From positions 1 through 35,968 of the forward strand of contig JADFRC010000005.1 in NCBI GenBank assembly GCA_022561455.1: DNA of 35,968 nt. The letters are read 5' to 3'. Shown in pieces: positions 1 through 9,902 of the stretch (position 1 is the first letter of the stretch; every line of letters begins with the position of its first letter). Under the pieces are notes generated by a model. The model had not been told where the DNA came from and did no database searches. It saw only the letters and a list, made by a program, of their open reading frames with translations. This DNA comes from Chloroflexota bacterium. Its GTDB lineage: Bacteria; Chloroflexota; Dehalococcoidia; Lucifugimonadales; Australimonadaceae. A program made the position numbers and the translations under genes.

Positions 1-2
1 TC

Positions 3-1244
<1,242 letters not shown>

Positions 1245-1268
1245 GTCCACGTACCTACTGACCTAAGC

Positions 1269-1300
1269 GAAGGGGCCTCGCCGACCGGCGAGGCCCCTTC
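1269..1300. terminator. GC-rich hairpin between convergent groEL and M16 genes
   Basis: A 14-bp perfect stem (arms 1269-1282 and 1287-1300) closes a 4-base loop. It lies between the convergent ends of groEL and the M16 peptidase gene and could serve both strands. There is no clear T-run after it on either strand, so it is a probable rather than a classical intrinsic terminator. Confidence 0.6.
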
Positions 1301-1339
1301 CATGTGCGTGTCTCGGTCCGCCTGCTTGCGGCGTCTCGG

Positions 1340-2605
1340 CTACGCCACCGCGAGGAGCTTGCGGAACCGTGCTTCCGACCGGTATGGCCCGACGACGGCG
1401 AACTTGAAAGAGCCGGGCGCGAGGTACTTCCGCGCCGCGTCGGTGACCTGCGCAAGCGTGACTGCACGCACGTCGGCAACGACCTCGTCCGGCGTGCGCA
1501 CGGTCCCGCGCAGCAGCTCCTGGCCACCGATCCAGCCCATCACCGAGCGCGTGTCCTCCATGCGCAGGTAAAGCCGTCCGACCGCGAACTCGACGGCGCG
1601 CTCCAGCTCCTCCTCGGGCACGCCCTCACGCATCTTGTCGAGCTCACCGACGATCGCCTCGACCGCCTCGTTGACCTTCGCCGTGTCCACGCCGCACCCG
1701 ATGACCAGCGCGCCGCAGTCCCGGTAGTGCGACGAGCTGCTGTGCACCTCGTAGGCAAGCCCTCGCCGCTCGCGCACCTCCATGAACAGCCGGCTCGTCA
1801 TCCCCTCGCCGAGCACCGTGTTCATGAGATCGACCGCATAGCGGTCGGGCGCGACGTTCGAGACGCCGTCCACGGCCAGGCACAGGTGCGCCTGGTCCGT
1901 GCTCTTGTTGCCGACGTTCACGCGCACGCCGGCGGGCGCCGGGCGCACCGCCTCCCAGCCGAGCGGCGGGCCGCCCGACCAGTCGCCCATGCACTCGGCC
2001 ACCCGTGCCACGACCTCGGCGTGCTCCACGTTCCCGGCCACCGCCACGACGACGTTGCCAGGCACGTACTGCTTGGCGTGGTAGTCGGCGAGCGCCTGGC
2101 CTGAGAGCGCGCTTACCGTCTCCTTCGTGCCCGCGACGTCGCGCCCCATCGCCTGGTCCGGCCAGAGCGCCTGATCGATCAGCAGGTCGGCGATGGCGTC
2201 CGGCTGGTCGTAGATCATCGATATCTCTTCGATGATGACGCCGCGCTCGCGCTCGACCTCCTCCGGCTTGAACAGCGGGTGCAGCGCCATATCGGACAGC
2301 ACGTCGAGGGCGATATCGAAGTGGTCCCGCGCGACGCGGGCGTAGTACAGCGTGGCCTCGCGGTCGGTACTGGCGTTCAGCACACCGCCGACCGATTCGA
2401 TCGCGCCGCTGATCATCTGCGGCTCGGGGCGCTTCTCGGTGCCCTTGAACAGCATGTGCTCGAGGAAGTGCGATGCGCCGGCGTGCGCCTCGTCCTCGTA
2501 GCGCGACCCGGCGCCGACGAAGATGCCGACGGACACCGAGCGCGTGTGGGGCATCGTGCTGCTGAGCACGCGAAGGCCGTTGGGTAGGACCGAACGCTCG
2601 TACAC
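1340..2605 (-). CDS. M16 family zinc peptidase (processing-protease type)
   Basis: This is a pitrilysin/inverzincin family protein related to mitochondrial processing peptidase beta and bacterial PqqL/YmxG-type proteins. The N-terminal half carries the inverted zinc motif HFLEH (residues 46-50), followed some 75 residues later by the downstream acidic signature VIIEEISM. The C-terminal half is the usual inactive M16 repeat, with GMTSRLFMEVRERRGLAYEV. I chose the GTG at 2605 (421 aa), preceded by GGAGAG, because the protein then begins YERSVLPNGLRV as family members do; a start at 2692 would add 29 basic, non-homologous residues. It is the last gene of the leftward greA-lysS-serS run. The substrate cannot be told from sequence. 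Confidence 0.9.
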   Translation of the reverse strand: MYERSVLPNGLRVLSSTMPHTRSVSVGIFVGAGSRYEDEAHAGASHFLEHMLFKGTEKRPEPQMISGAIESVGGVLNASTDREATLYYARVARDHFDIALDVLSDMALHPLFKPEEVERERGVIIEEISMIYDQPDAIADLLIDQALWPDQAMGRDVAGTKETVSALSGQALADYHAKQYVPGNVVVAVAGNVEHAEVVARVAECMGDWSGGPPLGWEAVRPAPAGVRVNVGNKSTDQAHLCLAVDGVSNVAPDRYAVDLMNTVLGEGMTSRLFMEVRERRGLAYEVHSSSSHYRDCGALVIGCGVDTAKVNEAVEAIVGELDKMREGVPEEELERAVEFAVGRLYLRMEDTRSVMGWIGGQELLRGTVRTPDEVVADVRAVTLAQVTDAARKYLAPGSFKFAVVGPYRSEARFRKLLAVA

Positions 2606-2727
2606 AGACTCTCCTCTCCCGTAGCAACGGGACGCGGGGGCAATGGTTCCGACGGCCGGCGCCATGCGCCGGCGCCTGGCATTGTAGGGCACGCCAAAGC
2701 TAGCGAGTCAAACGGGTCGTGGCCGGC

Positions 2728-4018
2728 CTACCGCGCGGGCTCCAGCACCTGCTGGCCGTCCATGTACGGCACCAGCACCTCCGGCAGGCGCACGGTGCCG
2801 TCGCGCTGCTGGTTGGTCTCCAGCAGCGCGATGATGACGCGCGGTAGCGCGAGGCCGGAGCCATTGAGCGTATGGACGTACTCCGGCCGCCCTTGGGGCT
2901 CGCGCCGGAACCGGATGTTCGCCCGGCGAGCCTGAAAATCGGTGCAGTTGGAGCAGGAGCTTACTTCGAGCCACTCCTCCGAGGCCGGCGACCAGACCTC
3001 CACGTCGTAGGTCTTGGCCGACTGGAAACCGACGTCGCCGCTGCACAGCTCCAGGATCCGGAACGGCAGGCCAAGGCCCCGGGCAACGTCCGACGCGTGC
3101 TCCACGATCTGCTCCAGCACCGCCGCCGACTGCTCCGGCTCGACGAGCTGGAACATCTCCACCTTGTCGAACTGGTGCAGCCGCTTGAGCCCGCGCACCT
3201 GCGTGCCGGCCGCCGCCTTCTCGCGGCGGAAGCACGGCGTGTGGGCCATGTAGCGCAGCGGCAGCGTGCCGGGCGCGAGTATCTCGTCGCGGTGGAGGCC
3301 CGTCAGCGGCACCTCCGCCGTCGGGATCAGCCACAGGTCGTCCTCATCGTCGTGGTACAGGTTGTCCGCGAACTTGGGGAGGTTGCCGCTGCCCTCCATC
3401 GTCTCGCGCAGCACGAGATAGGGGACGCCGCGCTCCGCGTAGCCGTGCCGCTGCCGGTGCATGTCGAGCATCCACGCGATGAGCGCGCGCTGGAGCCGGG
3501 CCCCCGCCTCGCCGAGCACGGAGAACATACGCCCGGAGAGCTTCGACCCACGCTCGAAGTCGGTGATGCCAAGCTCCTCCGACAGCTCCCAGTGCGGCTT
3601 GAGCGCGAAGTCGTAGCTCTTTGAGCTTCGGGGCTCGCCCTCCTGGCGCGTGACCGCGTTGGCGCTCTCGTCGTCGCCGTCCGGCACGTCGTCGAGCAGG
3701 ATGTTCGGCACCGTGAGCAGCAGCGCGCGGAGCTTCGCGTCGGCGTCGCGCTCGGCCGCCTCGATGCGCTTGATGCGCTCCCCGGCCTCACGGCCGGCCT
3801 TGCGCTGCCCCTCCGCCACCGCCTTGTCTCCCGCTTTCATCGCCTCGCCCACGGACTTGCTGTTCCGGTTCACCTCCGCGCGTAGCCCGTCGACCTCGGC
3901 CACGAGCGCGCGCCGGTCCGCATCGAGGTGCGCCAGCTCGTCGACGACGCCCGGGTCCTCGCGCCGGCGCTCGAGCGAGCGGCGGACGACCTCCGGCTCG
4001 CGGCGCACGGTCTCGATG

Positions 4019-4026
<8 letters not shown>
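2728..4026 (-). CDS. serS: Seryl-tRNA synthetase
   Basis: This class II synthetase charges tRNA-Ser and also the tRNA-Sec precursor where present. At 432 aa it has normal length. The N-terminal 100 residues are rich in charged heptads, as in the long tRNA-binding coiled-coil arm of SerRS. Class II signatures are visible: TAEVPLTGLHRDEIL, the motif 2 region FRREKAAAGTQVRGLKRLHQFDKVEMF, and motif 3 NGSGLALPRVIIALLETNQ. Its start overlaps the end of lysS by 8 bases, so the two are probably translated in a coupled way from one mRNA. Some 120 bases separate its end from the start of the M16 gene. Confidence 0.97.
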
Positions 4027-5563
<1,537 letters not shown>

Positions 5564-5613
5564 CGGGTCCTCCCGAGGGACGAGGGATGCGTGGGAAGCG
5601 CGTGAAGAGCGGG

Positions 5614-6096
5614 CTAGCGGACGGAGACGACCTTGATCTTCTGGTTCCCGGCGGGCACGGTGAACTCGACGACATCTCCGGCCTTCTTGCCCAGCAGTGC
5701 GCTCCCAAGGGGCGACTCGTTGGAGATGCGCCCCTCATCGGGCGCGGCCTCCGCACTCCCGACGATAGTGTAGGTGTCCGATCGCTTGCTGGCGACGGCT
5801 TGCACCTTCACGATCGAGCCGACCTCGACGACCGCGGACCTGGCGCCCCGCCGGCGCCGGTGGTCCGGGATGATGACCGCATCGTGGATCATCGCCTCCA
5901 GCTCCTGGATGCGGCCCTCCACGAAGGCCTGCTCGTTCTTCGCCTCTCCGTACTCGGCATTGTCGAGCTCGCCGACCTCTTTCGCCTCCTGGATGCGGGC
6001 CGCCGCCTCATGGCGGCGGACGCTGCGAAGCTGCTCGAGCTCCCCCTCGAGCTCGCGCAGGCCATCCGTCGTGAGATACGTTCTTCCAGACGTCAT
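5614..6096 (-). CDS. greA: Transcription elongation factor GreA
   Basis: Gre factors enter the RNA polymerase secondary channel and stimulate cleavage of backtracked RNA. The protein is 160 aa, the normal size, with an N-terminal antiparallel coiled coil and a C-terminal FKBP-like domain ending in ESPLGSALLGKKAGDVVEFTVPAG. The coiled-coil tip reads KEVGELDNAEYGEAKNEQ (residues 39-56). The usual tip is GDLxENAEY, where the D and the E position the catalytic magnesium. Here the loop is one residue shorter and offers E43 and D45 instead. ATG at 6096 has GAGGA upstream. It is the first gene of the greA-lysS-serS-M16 run, and its promoter is visible at 6190-6218. Confidence 0.93.
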   Translation of the reverse strand: MTSGRTYLTTDGLRELEGELEQLRSVRRHEAAARIQEAKEVGELDNAEYGEAKNEQAFVEGRIQELEAMIHDAVIIPDHRRRRGARSAVVEVGSIVKVQAVASKRSDTYTIVGSAEAAPDEGRISNESPLGSALLGKKAGDVVEFTVPAGNQKIKVVSVR

Positions 6097-6189
6097 CGTT
6101 CGTTCCTCGAAGCAGGCCGATATCAGGGCAAAGGAAAGACCGAGTCCCCCTTGGAGCCCCCGTATCGGGCGAGTCCCCGGCCGCGCGGG

Positions 6190-6218
6190 ATTCTACGCGC
6201 GCCCCGGCGCGATAGCAA
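6190..6218 (-). promoter_or_regulatory. Sigma70-type promoter of the greA operon
   Basis: On the minus strand TTGCTA (6213-6218) and TAGAAT (6190-6195) are separated by exactly 17 bases. The expected start near 6183 leaves a leader of about 90 bases before greA. The -35 box lies only about 15 bases from the left end of cassette A, so the insertion stopped just short of destroying the promoter. Confidence 0.7.
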
Positions 6219-6232
6219 CAGCCCGCGCCGGT

Positions 6233-6251
6233 CGGTAGTGTCCTAGTTTGA
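6233..6251 (+). repeat. Left terminal inverted repeat of cassette A
   Basis: The sequence CGGTAGTGTCCTAGTTTGA is the exact reverse complement of 8071-8089. The outermost C/G pair may belong to the target duplication, which would make the true terminal repeat 18 bases beginning GGTAGTG. Confidence 0.85.
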
Positions 6252-6258
6252 CCGACGG

Positions 6259-6462
6259 CTAAGGCGTGCGCGATGCCATGAAGAGAGCGAACCCTGACAC
6301 GCTAGCAACAAATGCCACGGACGCCCACATGCCAACCGATGTCCAGGCGTTGCTCATCGCCATTAATCCGACCACAGATCCGACAGGGATCACTCCCCAA
6401 GCGATGACGAGGTGCCAGAACTTCGGTTTCTCATAGCGGCGGCGGCGTCTTGGTAACCTCAC
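6259..6462 (-). CDS. Small two-helix membrane protein, unknown function
   Basis: This is a 67-aa protein I do not recognise. After a basic N-terminus (residues 2-10 almost all Arg/Lys) come two hydrophobic segments, about residues 17-37 and 43-63, so it is probably a small inner-membrane protein with its N-terminus inside. The GTG start at 6462 follows the restored stop of the small gene upstream by 4 bases. It is the last gene of the leftward cargo of cassette A and ends only 8 bases from the terminal repeat. The hydrophobic pattern and close packing support a real gene; a chance reading frame is possible. Confidence 0.5.
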   Translation of the reverse strand: MRLPRRRRRYEKPKFWHLVIAWGVIPVGSVVGLMAMSNAWTSVGMWASVAFVASVSGFALFMASRTP

Positions 6463-6466
6463 GCGA

Positions 6467-6758
6467 TCATCCCCGCTGTTCCTGGACGGTAGCGGCGCGC
6501 ACCGCTGCCTCTGGTGAGTCTACTTGTCCTTGGTGCAGCACGGCCACGAACCGGCGCTTCTCGCCAGCCGTAGCGTGCGACCAGGCGTAGCAGCGGGTCG
6601 CGGTGGGGTGGACCTATCAGATCGAACACGTGGACCTCGCCATCCCAGACCGTCAGGCCCTCAAACGCCTCGTGGACGGGAACGGCAGCGACCCAAACTG
6701 AGTCGCAGCCATGTAGGTCCTGTATCGCTTGGCGCAGCGAGGTTAAATCCTCAGGCAT
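6467..6758 (-). pseudogene. Small conserved hypothetical protein, broken by a one-base frameshift
   Basis: Read from ATG at 6758 the frame gives a plausible soluble protein up to VWDGEVHVFDLIG (about residue 49), then degenerates. Removing one G of the pair at 6610-6611 restores a continuous 96-residue protein that goes on HPTATRCYAWSHATAGEKRR and ends ATVQEQRG with TGA at 6467. From memory this matches a family of about 90-residue proteins with HPxAxRxYAWSH followed by a 'VAVLH...SPxAAVRAA' end; its function is unknown to me. The start overlaps the P63C stop by 8 bases. The break may be a real recent mutation or a sequencing/assembly error. Confidence 0.7.
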
Positions 6759-7746
6759 CCTCTTCCTCGTCGTCTTCGAACCCCAGGTCTAGTCGCCCTT
6801 GGGGGTCTCTTGGCCCAAAGGCGCGCTTGAAGAGGCGGTCGAACGTCGTCCAACTATTCGAGACGCGCATCAGTGTCATCACTGAAGCCAGTTGTCGACC
6901 TAGATGCTCGTTGCCGATATCAGTTAGGTGCTGGTGGAGGGTGTGCTTGCGATGCCCCGTCTCGGTCAGGGGCTCCAACCGCTTCAACTCATCGAGAACG
7001 CTCGGTGCAAGCGGCTCGTAGACAAGTTGGTTCGTAATCTTCCCGACAATCTTGGGCCGCTTCACCGATGGGGGGTTGTACGTCCAGCCACGAAGCCTGA
7101 AAAGCTCTTCGTAGAACTCATCGGGGAACCGTTTGGTCCAGGGCATCAGGGCAGGGGCAATGTAGGCCTCAAGGATGCGGTGGAGCTCGTCCCGGTCCCG
7201 GTCTCGAACATATCCTGTCGCGTCATCCACCAAAGCACTGAGGGCGACCCCGACCAACGCGTCCCGAAGGACTTCTGCTTGGAACGCCATGCGCTCCTGC
7301 TGTGTCCCAAGGATGCCAGCGTGTCCGGCATCTATCCAGACCTTGCAAATCTCACCGAGCAGCTCCGCGCGGATGCCGTAGCTCCTTGCGCCGCGGAGTC
7401 CCCTGTAAACGATAGGATCGGATAGCTGAACAAGGAGAGTCGATGGAATGAATGGGATCAGATTCTTCGCAGAAAGGAACAAGGGCAGGGTTGGGCCGGT
7501 TGCGCCTTGACGCAACCTATACCACGACGGGCTGCCTCGCCCGGTCTTGCCAAATACCCTCGCGACGCCCCGCTCTGACAACACCCTGAGAGGGAACTGC
7601 CTGCCTTGGGGTTCAAGGACGGCACAGGGGATGACCAAGTCTCCGATGACCAAATCTCCCGTATGCGTCGCCCTAGGTATCTGCTGGACATCTTCGGTTG
7701 CAGACTGAGAAGCCATATCATCTCCACTATGCACCGGTTCATCCAT
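6751..7746 (-). CDS. P63C-domain protein (cargo of cassette A)
   Basis: The 331-aa protein opens with THTGDLVIGDLVIPCAVLE and an early VLSERGVARVFG segment, and its second half carries the P63C-type stretch from KRFPDEFYEELFRLRGW to ITNQLVYEPLAPSVLDELK. P63C proteins are widespread in phages and mobile elements; their biochemical role is not established. The C-terminus is acidic (FEDDEEEDA). An alternative start is ATG at 7716, which has a better GGAG upstream and removes ten residues. The gene leads the leftward cargo operon and overlaps the next gene by 8 bases. Family assignment is from recalled motif resemblance. Confidence 0.75.
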   Translation of the reverse strand: MDEPVHSGDDMASQSATEDVQQIPRATHTGDLVIGDLVIPCAVLEPQGRQFPLRVLSERGVARVFGKTGRGSPSWYRLRQGATGPTLPLFLSAKNLIPFIPSTLLVQLSDPIVYRGLRGARSYGIRAELLGEICKVWIDAGHAGILGTQQERMAFQAEVLRDALVGVALSALVDDATGYVRDRDRDELHRILEAYIAPALMPWTKRFPDEFYEELFRLRGWTYNPPSVKRPKIVGKITNQLVYEPLAPSVLDELKRLEPLTETGHRKHTLHQHLTDIGNEHLGRQLASVMTLMRVSNSWTTFDRLFKRAFGPRDPQGRLDLGFEDDEEEDA

Positions 7747-7890
7747 GGGTGGTATAGCCGAACATAGGCAAGTTATCTACAGTCCGGCCTCTTTCCTGAA
7801 GGAGAATGGTATACGGCATCAGTCAGTGGTGTCAATCACTCTGCCACCGTCATCCTTTAGAAAGCCGGTGATAGTGCCGTGTTTCTCTTG
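7747..7890. other. Cassette A spacer between P63C gene and transposase fragment
   Basis: About 140 bases of comparatively AT-rich sequence hold the presumed promoter of the leftward cargo genes and the junction where cargo replaced the body of the transposase. I see no convincing gene in it. Confidence 0.4.
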
Positions 7891-8079
7891 ACGGCAAGGG
7901 TCCGGCTCACGAACGGGTTCAGCAAGAAGGTGGAGACCTTGCGTGCAGCGGTCGCGTTGCACTTCTTCGCCCACAACCTCGTGAGGCGTCACCACACGCT
8001 GCACATGACCCCTGCGATGGCCGCTGGCATCACTCCGCGCCGGTGGACGGTCGCCGATCTCGTCTGGCTCTCAAACTAG
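7879..8079 (+). pseudogene. Transposase, C-terminal fragment (IS1-like)
   Basis: The last 66 codons of a transposase remain. RLTNGFSKKVE, ALHFFAHNLVRRHHTLHMTPAMAAG and the end RWTVADLVWLSN match the C-terminus of the DDE transposases whose ends read 'RLTNAFSKKxEN...MHYNFVRIHxTLRVTPAMAAG'. The catalytic N-terminal two thirds are absent, and homology fades upstream of about base 7890, so the fragment cannot be active. The stop codon lies within the right terminal repeat. I place it in the IS1-like group with moderate certainty. Confidence 0.8.
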
Positions 8080-8089
8080 GACACTACCG
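8071..8089 (-). repeat. Right terminal inverted repeat of cassette A
   Basis: Exact reverse complement of 6233-6251. It contains the stop codon of the transposase fragment (8077-8079). Confidence 0.85.
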
Positions 8090-8192
8090 CGCTGGTCCCA
8101 AGAACCGCCCAACGTCTCCGCCGACCGGCTCCAGCATCGGGGGCGCGAGGAGCAGGAACGCCATAACCGCCCGAAGAGGTCTCGTAGTTCGA

Positions 8193-8222
8193 TTGAACCG
8201 AAATTGAAACAACGCATAGAAT
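8193..8222 (+). promoter_or_regulatory. Probable promoter of rsmD-coaD
   Basis: TTGAAC (8193-8198) and TAGAAT (8217-8222) are 18 bases apart in an AT-rich patch between cassette A and rsmD. The -10 box is identical to those of the greA and rplU promoters. The predicted leader is about 50 bases. Confidence 0.5.
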
Positions 8223-8280
8223 ATCGACCAGTTACGACCGCCGCCCCCTCAGGGGCACGACAGGGACGTAGGGGCGCGAT

Positions 8281-8838
8281 GTGCGCGTGACCGGTGGAGC
8301 GGCCAGGGGTGTGCGTTTGCGACCGCCCCGGGCCCCGGGCGTGCGGCCCACCACCGACCGCGTGCGGACCGCGCTCTTCAACGTCCTGGCGGCCCGCGGC
8401 ATCGAGGGGGCGGTCGTCGCCGACCTCTACGCCGGCACCGGGTCGCTTGGGATCGAGGCCCTGAGCAGAGGCGCGGCGCAGGCAGACTTCGTCGAGGCCG
8501 ATCGGAGGCAGATGGACGTGATCCGGGCGAACGTGCGGGCGGCCAAGGTGGCCGAGCGTGCCAAGCTGGTCCACGCGGACGTCGAGCGGGCCCTGGACGG
8601 GCTCGGCCGGCGCTACGACTTGGTGCTCATGGACCCGCCGTACACGCAGCCCTTCCCGGCCGCCGTCGTCGCGCGGATCGCCGAGCTGGGCCTGCTGGCG
8701 GACGACGCCGTCGTCGTGGCCGGGCACGCCAGCCGCGTCGAGGCGCCCCTGGTCTGCGGGCAGCTCGTCCGCGACCAGGACCGCCGCTACGGCGACAGCT
8801 CGCTCGCGTTCTACAGCGTGCATGGGAGCGGCCGATGA
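8281..8838 (+). CDS. rsmD: 16S rRNA (guanine-N2)-methyltransferase RsmD
   Basis: RsmD methylates G966 (E. coli numbering) of 16S rRNA in the 30S subunit, using S-adenosylmethionine. The 185-aa protein has the typical opening MRVTGGxARG and PTTDRVRTALFNVL, the SAM-binding loop DLYAGTGSLGIEALSRG (residues 48-64) and the catalytic DPPY at 118-121. The GTG start at 8281 is preceded by AGGGG at a good distance; a nearby ATG at 8279 is out of frame. It shares a 4-base stop/start overlap with coaD, the usual partner of rsmD. Confidence 0.95.
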   Translation: MRVTGGAARGVRLRPPRAPGVRPTTDRVRTALFNVLAARGIEGAVVADLYAGTGSLGIEALSRGAAQADFVEADRRQMDVIRANVRAAKVAERAKLVHADVERALDGLGRRYDLVLMDPPYTQPFPAAVVARIAELGLLADDAVVVAGHASRVEAPLVCGQLVRDQDRRYGDSSLAFYSVHGSGR

Positions 8839-9314
8839 CCGTGGCGATCTACCCAGGGCGCTTCGACCCGGTGACCGCCGGGCACTTGGACATCGTCCAG
8901 CGCGCGGCCAAGCTATTCGAGCGCGTGGTGGTGGCGGTCTTCGAGGCGCCGGAGCACGACACGCTCTTCAGCGCCGAAGAGCGGATCGCACTCTTCCGCG
9001 ACGCCACGAAGACGGTCGAGGGCGTGGAGGTCAAGGGGTTCGGCGGGCTGGTGGTCGACTGTGCGCGGGCGGAGGGCGCCGGGGCGATCGTGCGCGGCAT
9101 CCGGATGACCGCCGATTTCGAGTACGAGTTCGAGATGGCCCTGATGAACAAGAAGCTCGCGCCGGACATCGACGTGGTCTGCCTGATCACCGACATCCAG
9201 TACCAGTTCGTCCGCGCCACCCTGCTCAAGGAGGTTGCCCGCCTCGGCGGCGACATCACCGGGCTCGCGCCCACCAACGTGATAGCGGCTCTCAAGGAGC
9301 GACTCGGCCGGTAG
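8835..9314 (+). CDS. coaD: Phosphopantetheine adenylyltransferase
   Basis: CoaD makes dephospho-CoA from 4'-phosphopantetheine and ATP, the fourth step of CoA synthesis. The 159-aa length is normal. The nucleotidyltransferase motif TAGH is at residues 14-17, after IYPGRFDPV. RGIRMTADFEYEFEMALMN matches the conserved RGLRAVADFEYE region. The ATP-phosphate loop, ISSS in E. coli, is replaced by QFVRATLLKEVA, a notable local change. It overlaps rsmD by 4 bases. Confidence 0.95.
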   Translation: MTVAIYPGRFDPVTAGHLDIVQRAAKLFERVVVAVFEAPEHDTLFSAEERIALFRDATKTVEGVEVKGFGGLVVDCARAEGAGAIVRGIRMTADFEYEFEMALMNKKLAPDIDVVCLITDIQYQFVRATLLKEVARLGGDITGLAPTNVIAALKERLGR

Positions 9315-9353
9315 CACGGCCACCCGATCGTCTGAAGTAAGAAGGAGGAAGAC

Positions 9354-9899
9354 ATGGAGATACTGGAGCTCATCGACAAGCTGGAGACCATGGCGGGGCA
9401 GGCCCCGAGGGTGCCCATCACCGGGCGCGCCATGATCGACGCCGACCGGCTGCTGGAGCTGATCGACCAGATGCGCCTCGCCGTGCCCCGCAACGTCCAG
9501 GAGGGCCAGGAGGTGCTGGAGCGGCGCGAGCAGATCATCAACCAGACCACGCTCGACGCCCGCCGCATCCGCGCCACCGCCGAACAGGACGCGCGTCACC
9601 TGGTCGAGGACAGCGAGATGGTCAAGGTCGCGAAGCGCCGCGGCGAAGAGATCATCGCCGAGGCCGAGGCCAAGGCGCACCGCATGCTCGCGGCCGTCGA
9701 GGCCGACGCCAAGAACCGCCGGGCCGGCGCCAACAAGTATTCGCTCGACGCGCTCACCGAGCTCGAGGAGCAGACGCTCGCCGTGCTCAACGCGATCCAC
9801 TCCGGCCAGCGCGCGCTCACGCCGGTCGAGGACCGCACGCCGCCGCCGCCCGCCCCCGAGCGCGAGAAGGCGCGCGAAGAGGCAACGGCCGCGAGCTAA
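9354..9899 (+). CDS. DivIVA/AtpF-like coiled-coil protein
   Basis: This is a 181-aa protein made mainly of long charged helices. A conserved-looking head (MEILELIDKLETM, then ALIDADRLLELIDQMRLAVP-like sequence) precedes a coiled coil of about 100 residues rich in Ala, Glu and Arg. A short Pro-rich linker and an acidic/basic tail follow. Such genes beside coaD are usually annotated as DivIVA-like or ATP synthase subunit b-like; it is unlikely to be a true ATP synthase subunit because no atp genes are near and there is no membrane anchor. ATG at 9354 has GGAGGAAG just upstream. A role in cell-envelope scaffolding is only a guess. Confidence 0.75.
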   Translation: MEILELIDKLETMAGQAPRVPITGRAMIDADRLLELIDQMRLAVPRNVQEGQEVLERREQIINQTTLDARRIRATAEQDARHLVEDSEMVKVAKRRGEEIIAEAEAKAHRMLAAVEADAKNRRAGANKYSLDALTELEEQTLAVLNAIHSGQRALTPVEDRTPPPPAPEREKAREEATAAS

Positions 9900-9902
9900 G
9901 CC

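Larger units (their letters stand above)
6225..8097. mobile_element. Cassette A: IS1-like element derivative carrying passenger genes
   Basis: The segment is bounded by 19-base perfect inverted repeats (6233-6251 and 8071-8089). Outside the repeats, 6225-6233 reads GCGCCGGTC and 8089-8097 reads GCGCTGGTC, a 9-base duplication with one mismatch. Just inside the right end is the C-terminal part of a DDE transposase gene, whose stop codon lies in the repeat, as is common in compact insertion sequences. Most of the transposase is missing; in its place are three leftward genes (P63C protein, frameshifted small protein, membrane protein). Base composition is visibly lower in GC than the flanks. I infer a defective IS that gained cargo and can move only with a transposase supplied in trans. 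Assignment to the IS1 group rests on the protein fragment and the 9-base duplication. Confidence 0.75.

Noticed and set aside
8084-8248. A 54-codon minus-strand open stretch ending AVMAFLLLAPPML..., possibly a membrane protein truncated by cassette A
   Set aside because: It has no start or family match I trust; its AT-rich half coincides with the rsmD promoter, and its stop is supplied by the terminal repeat. Rejoined across the insertion it continues only 10-15 codons.
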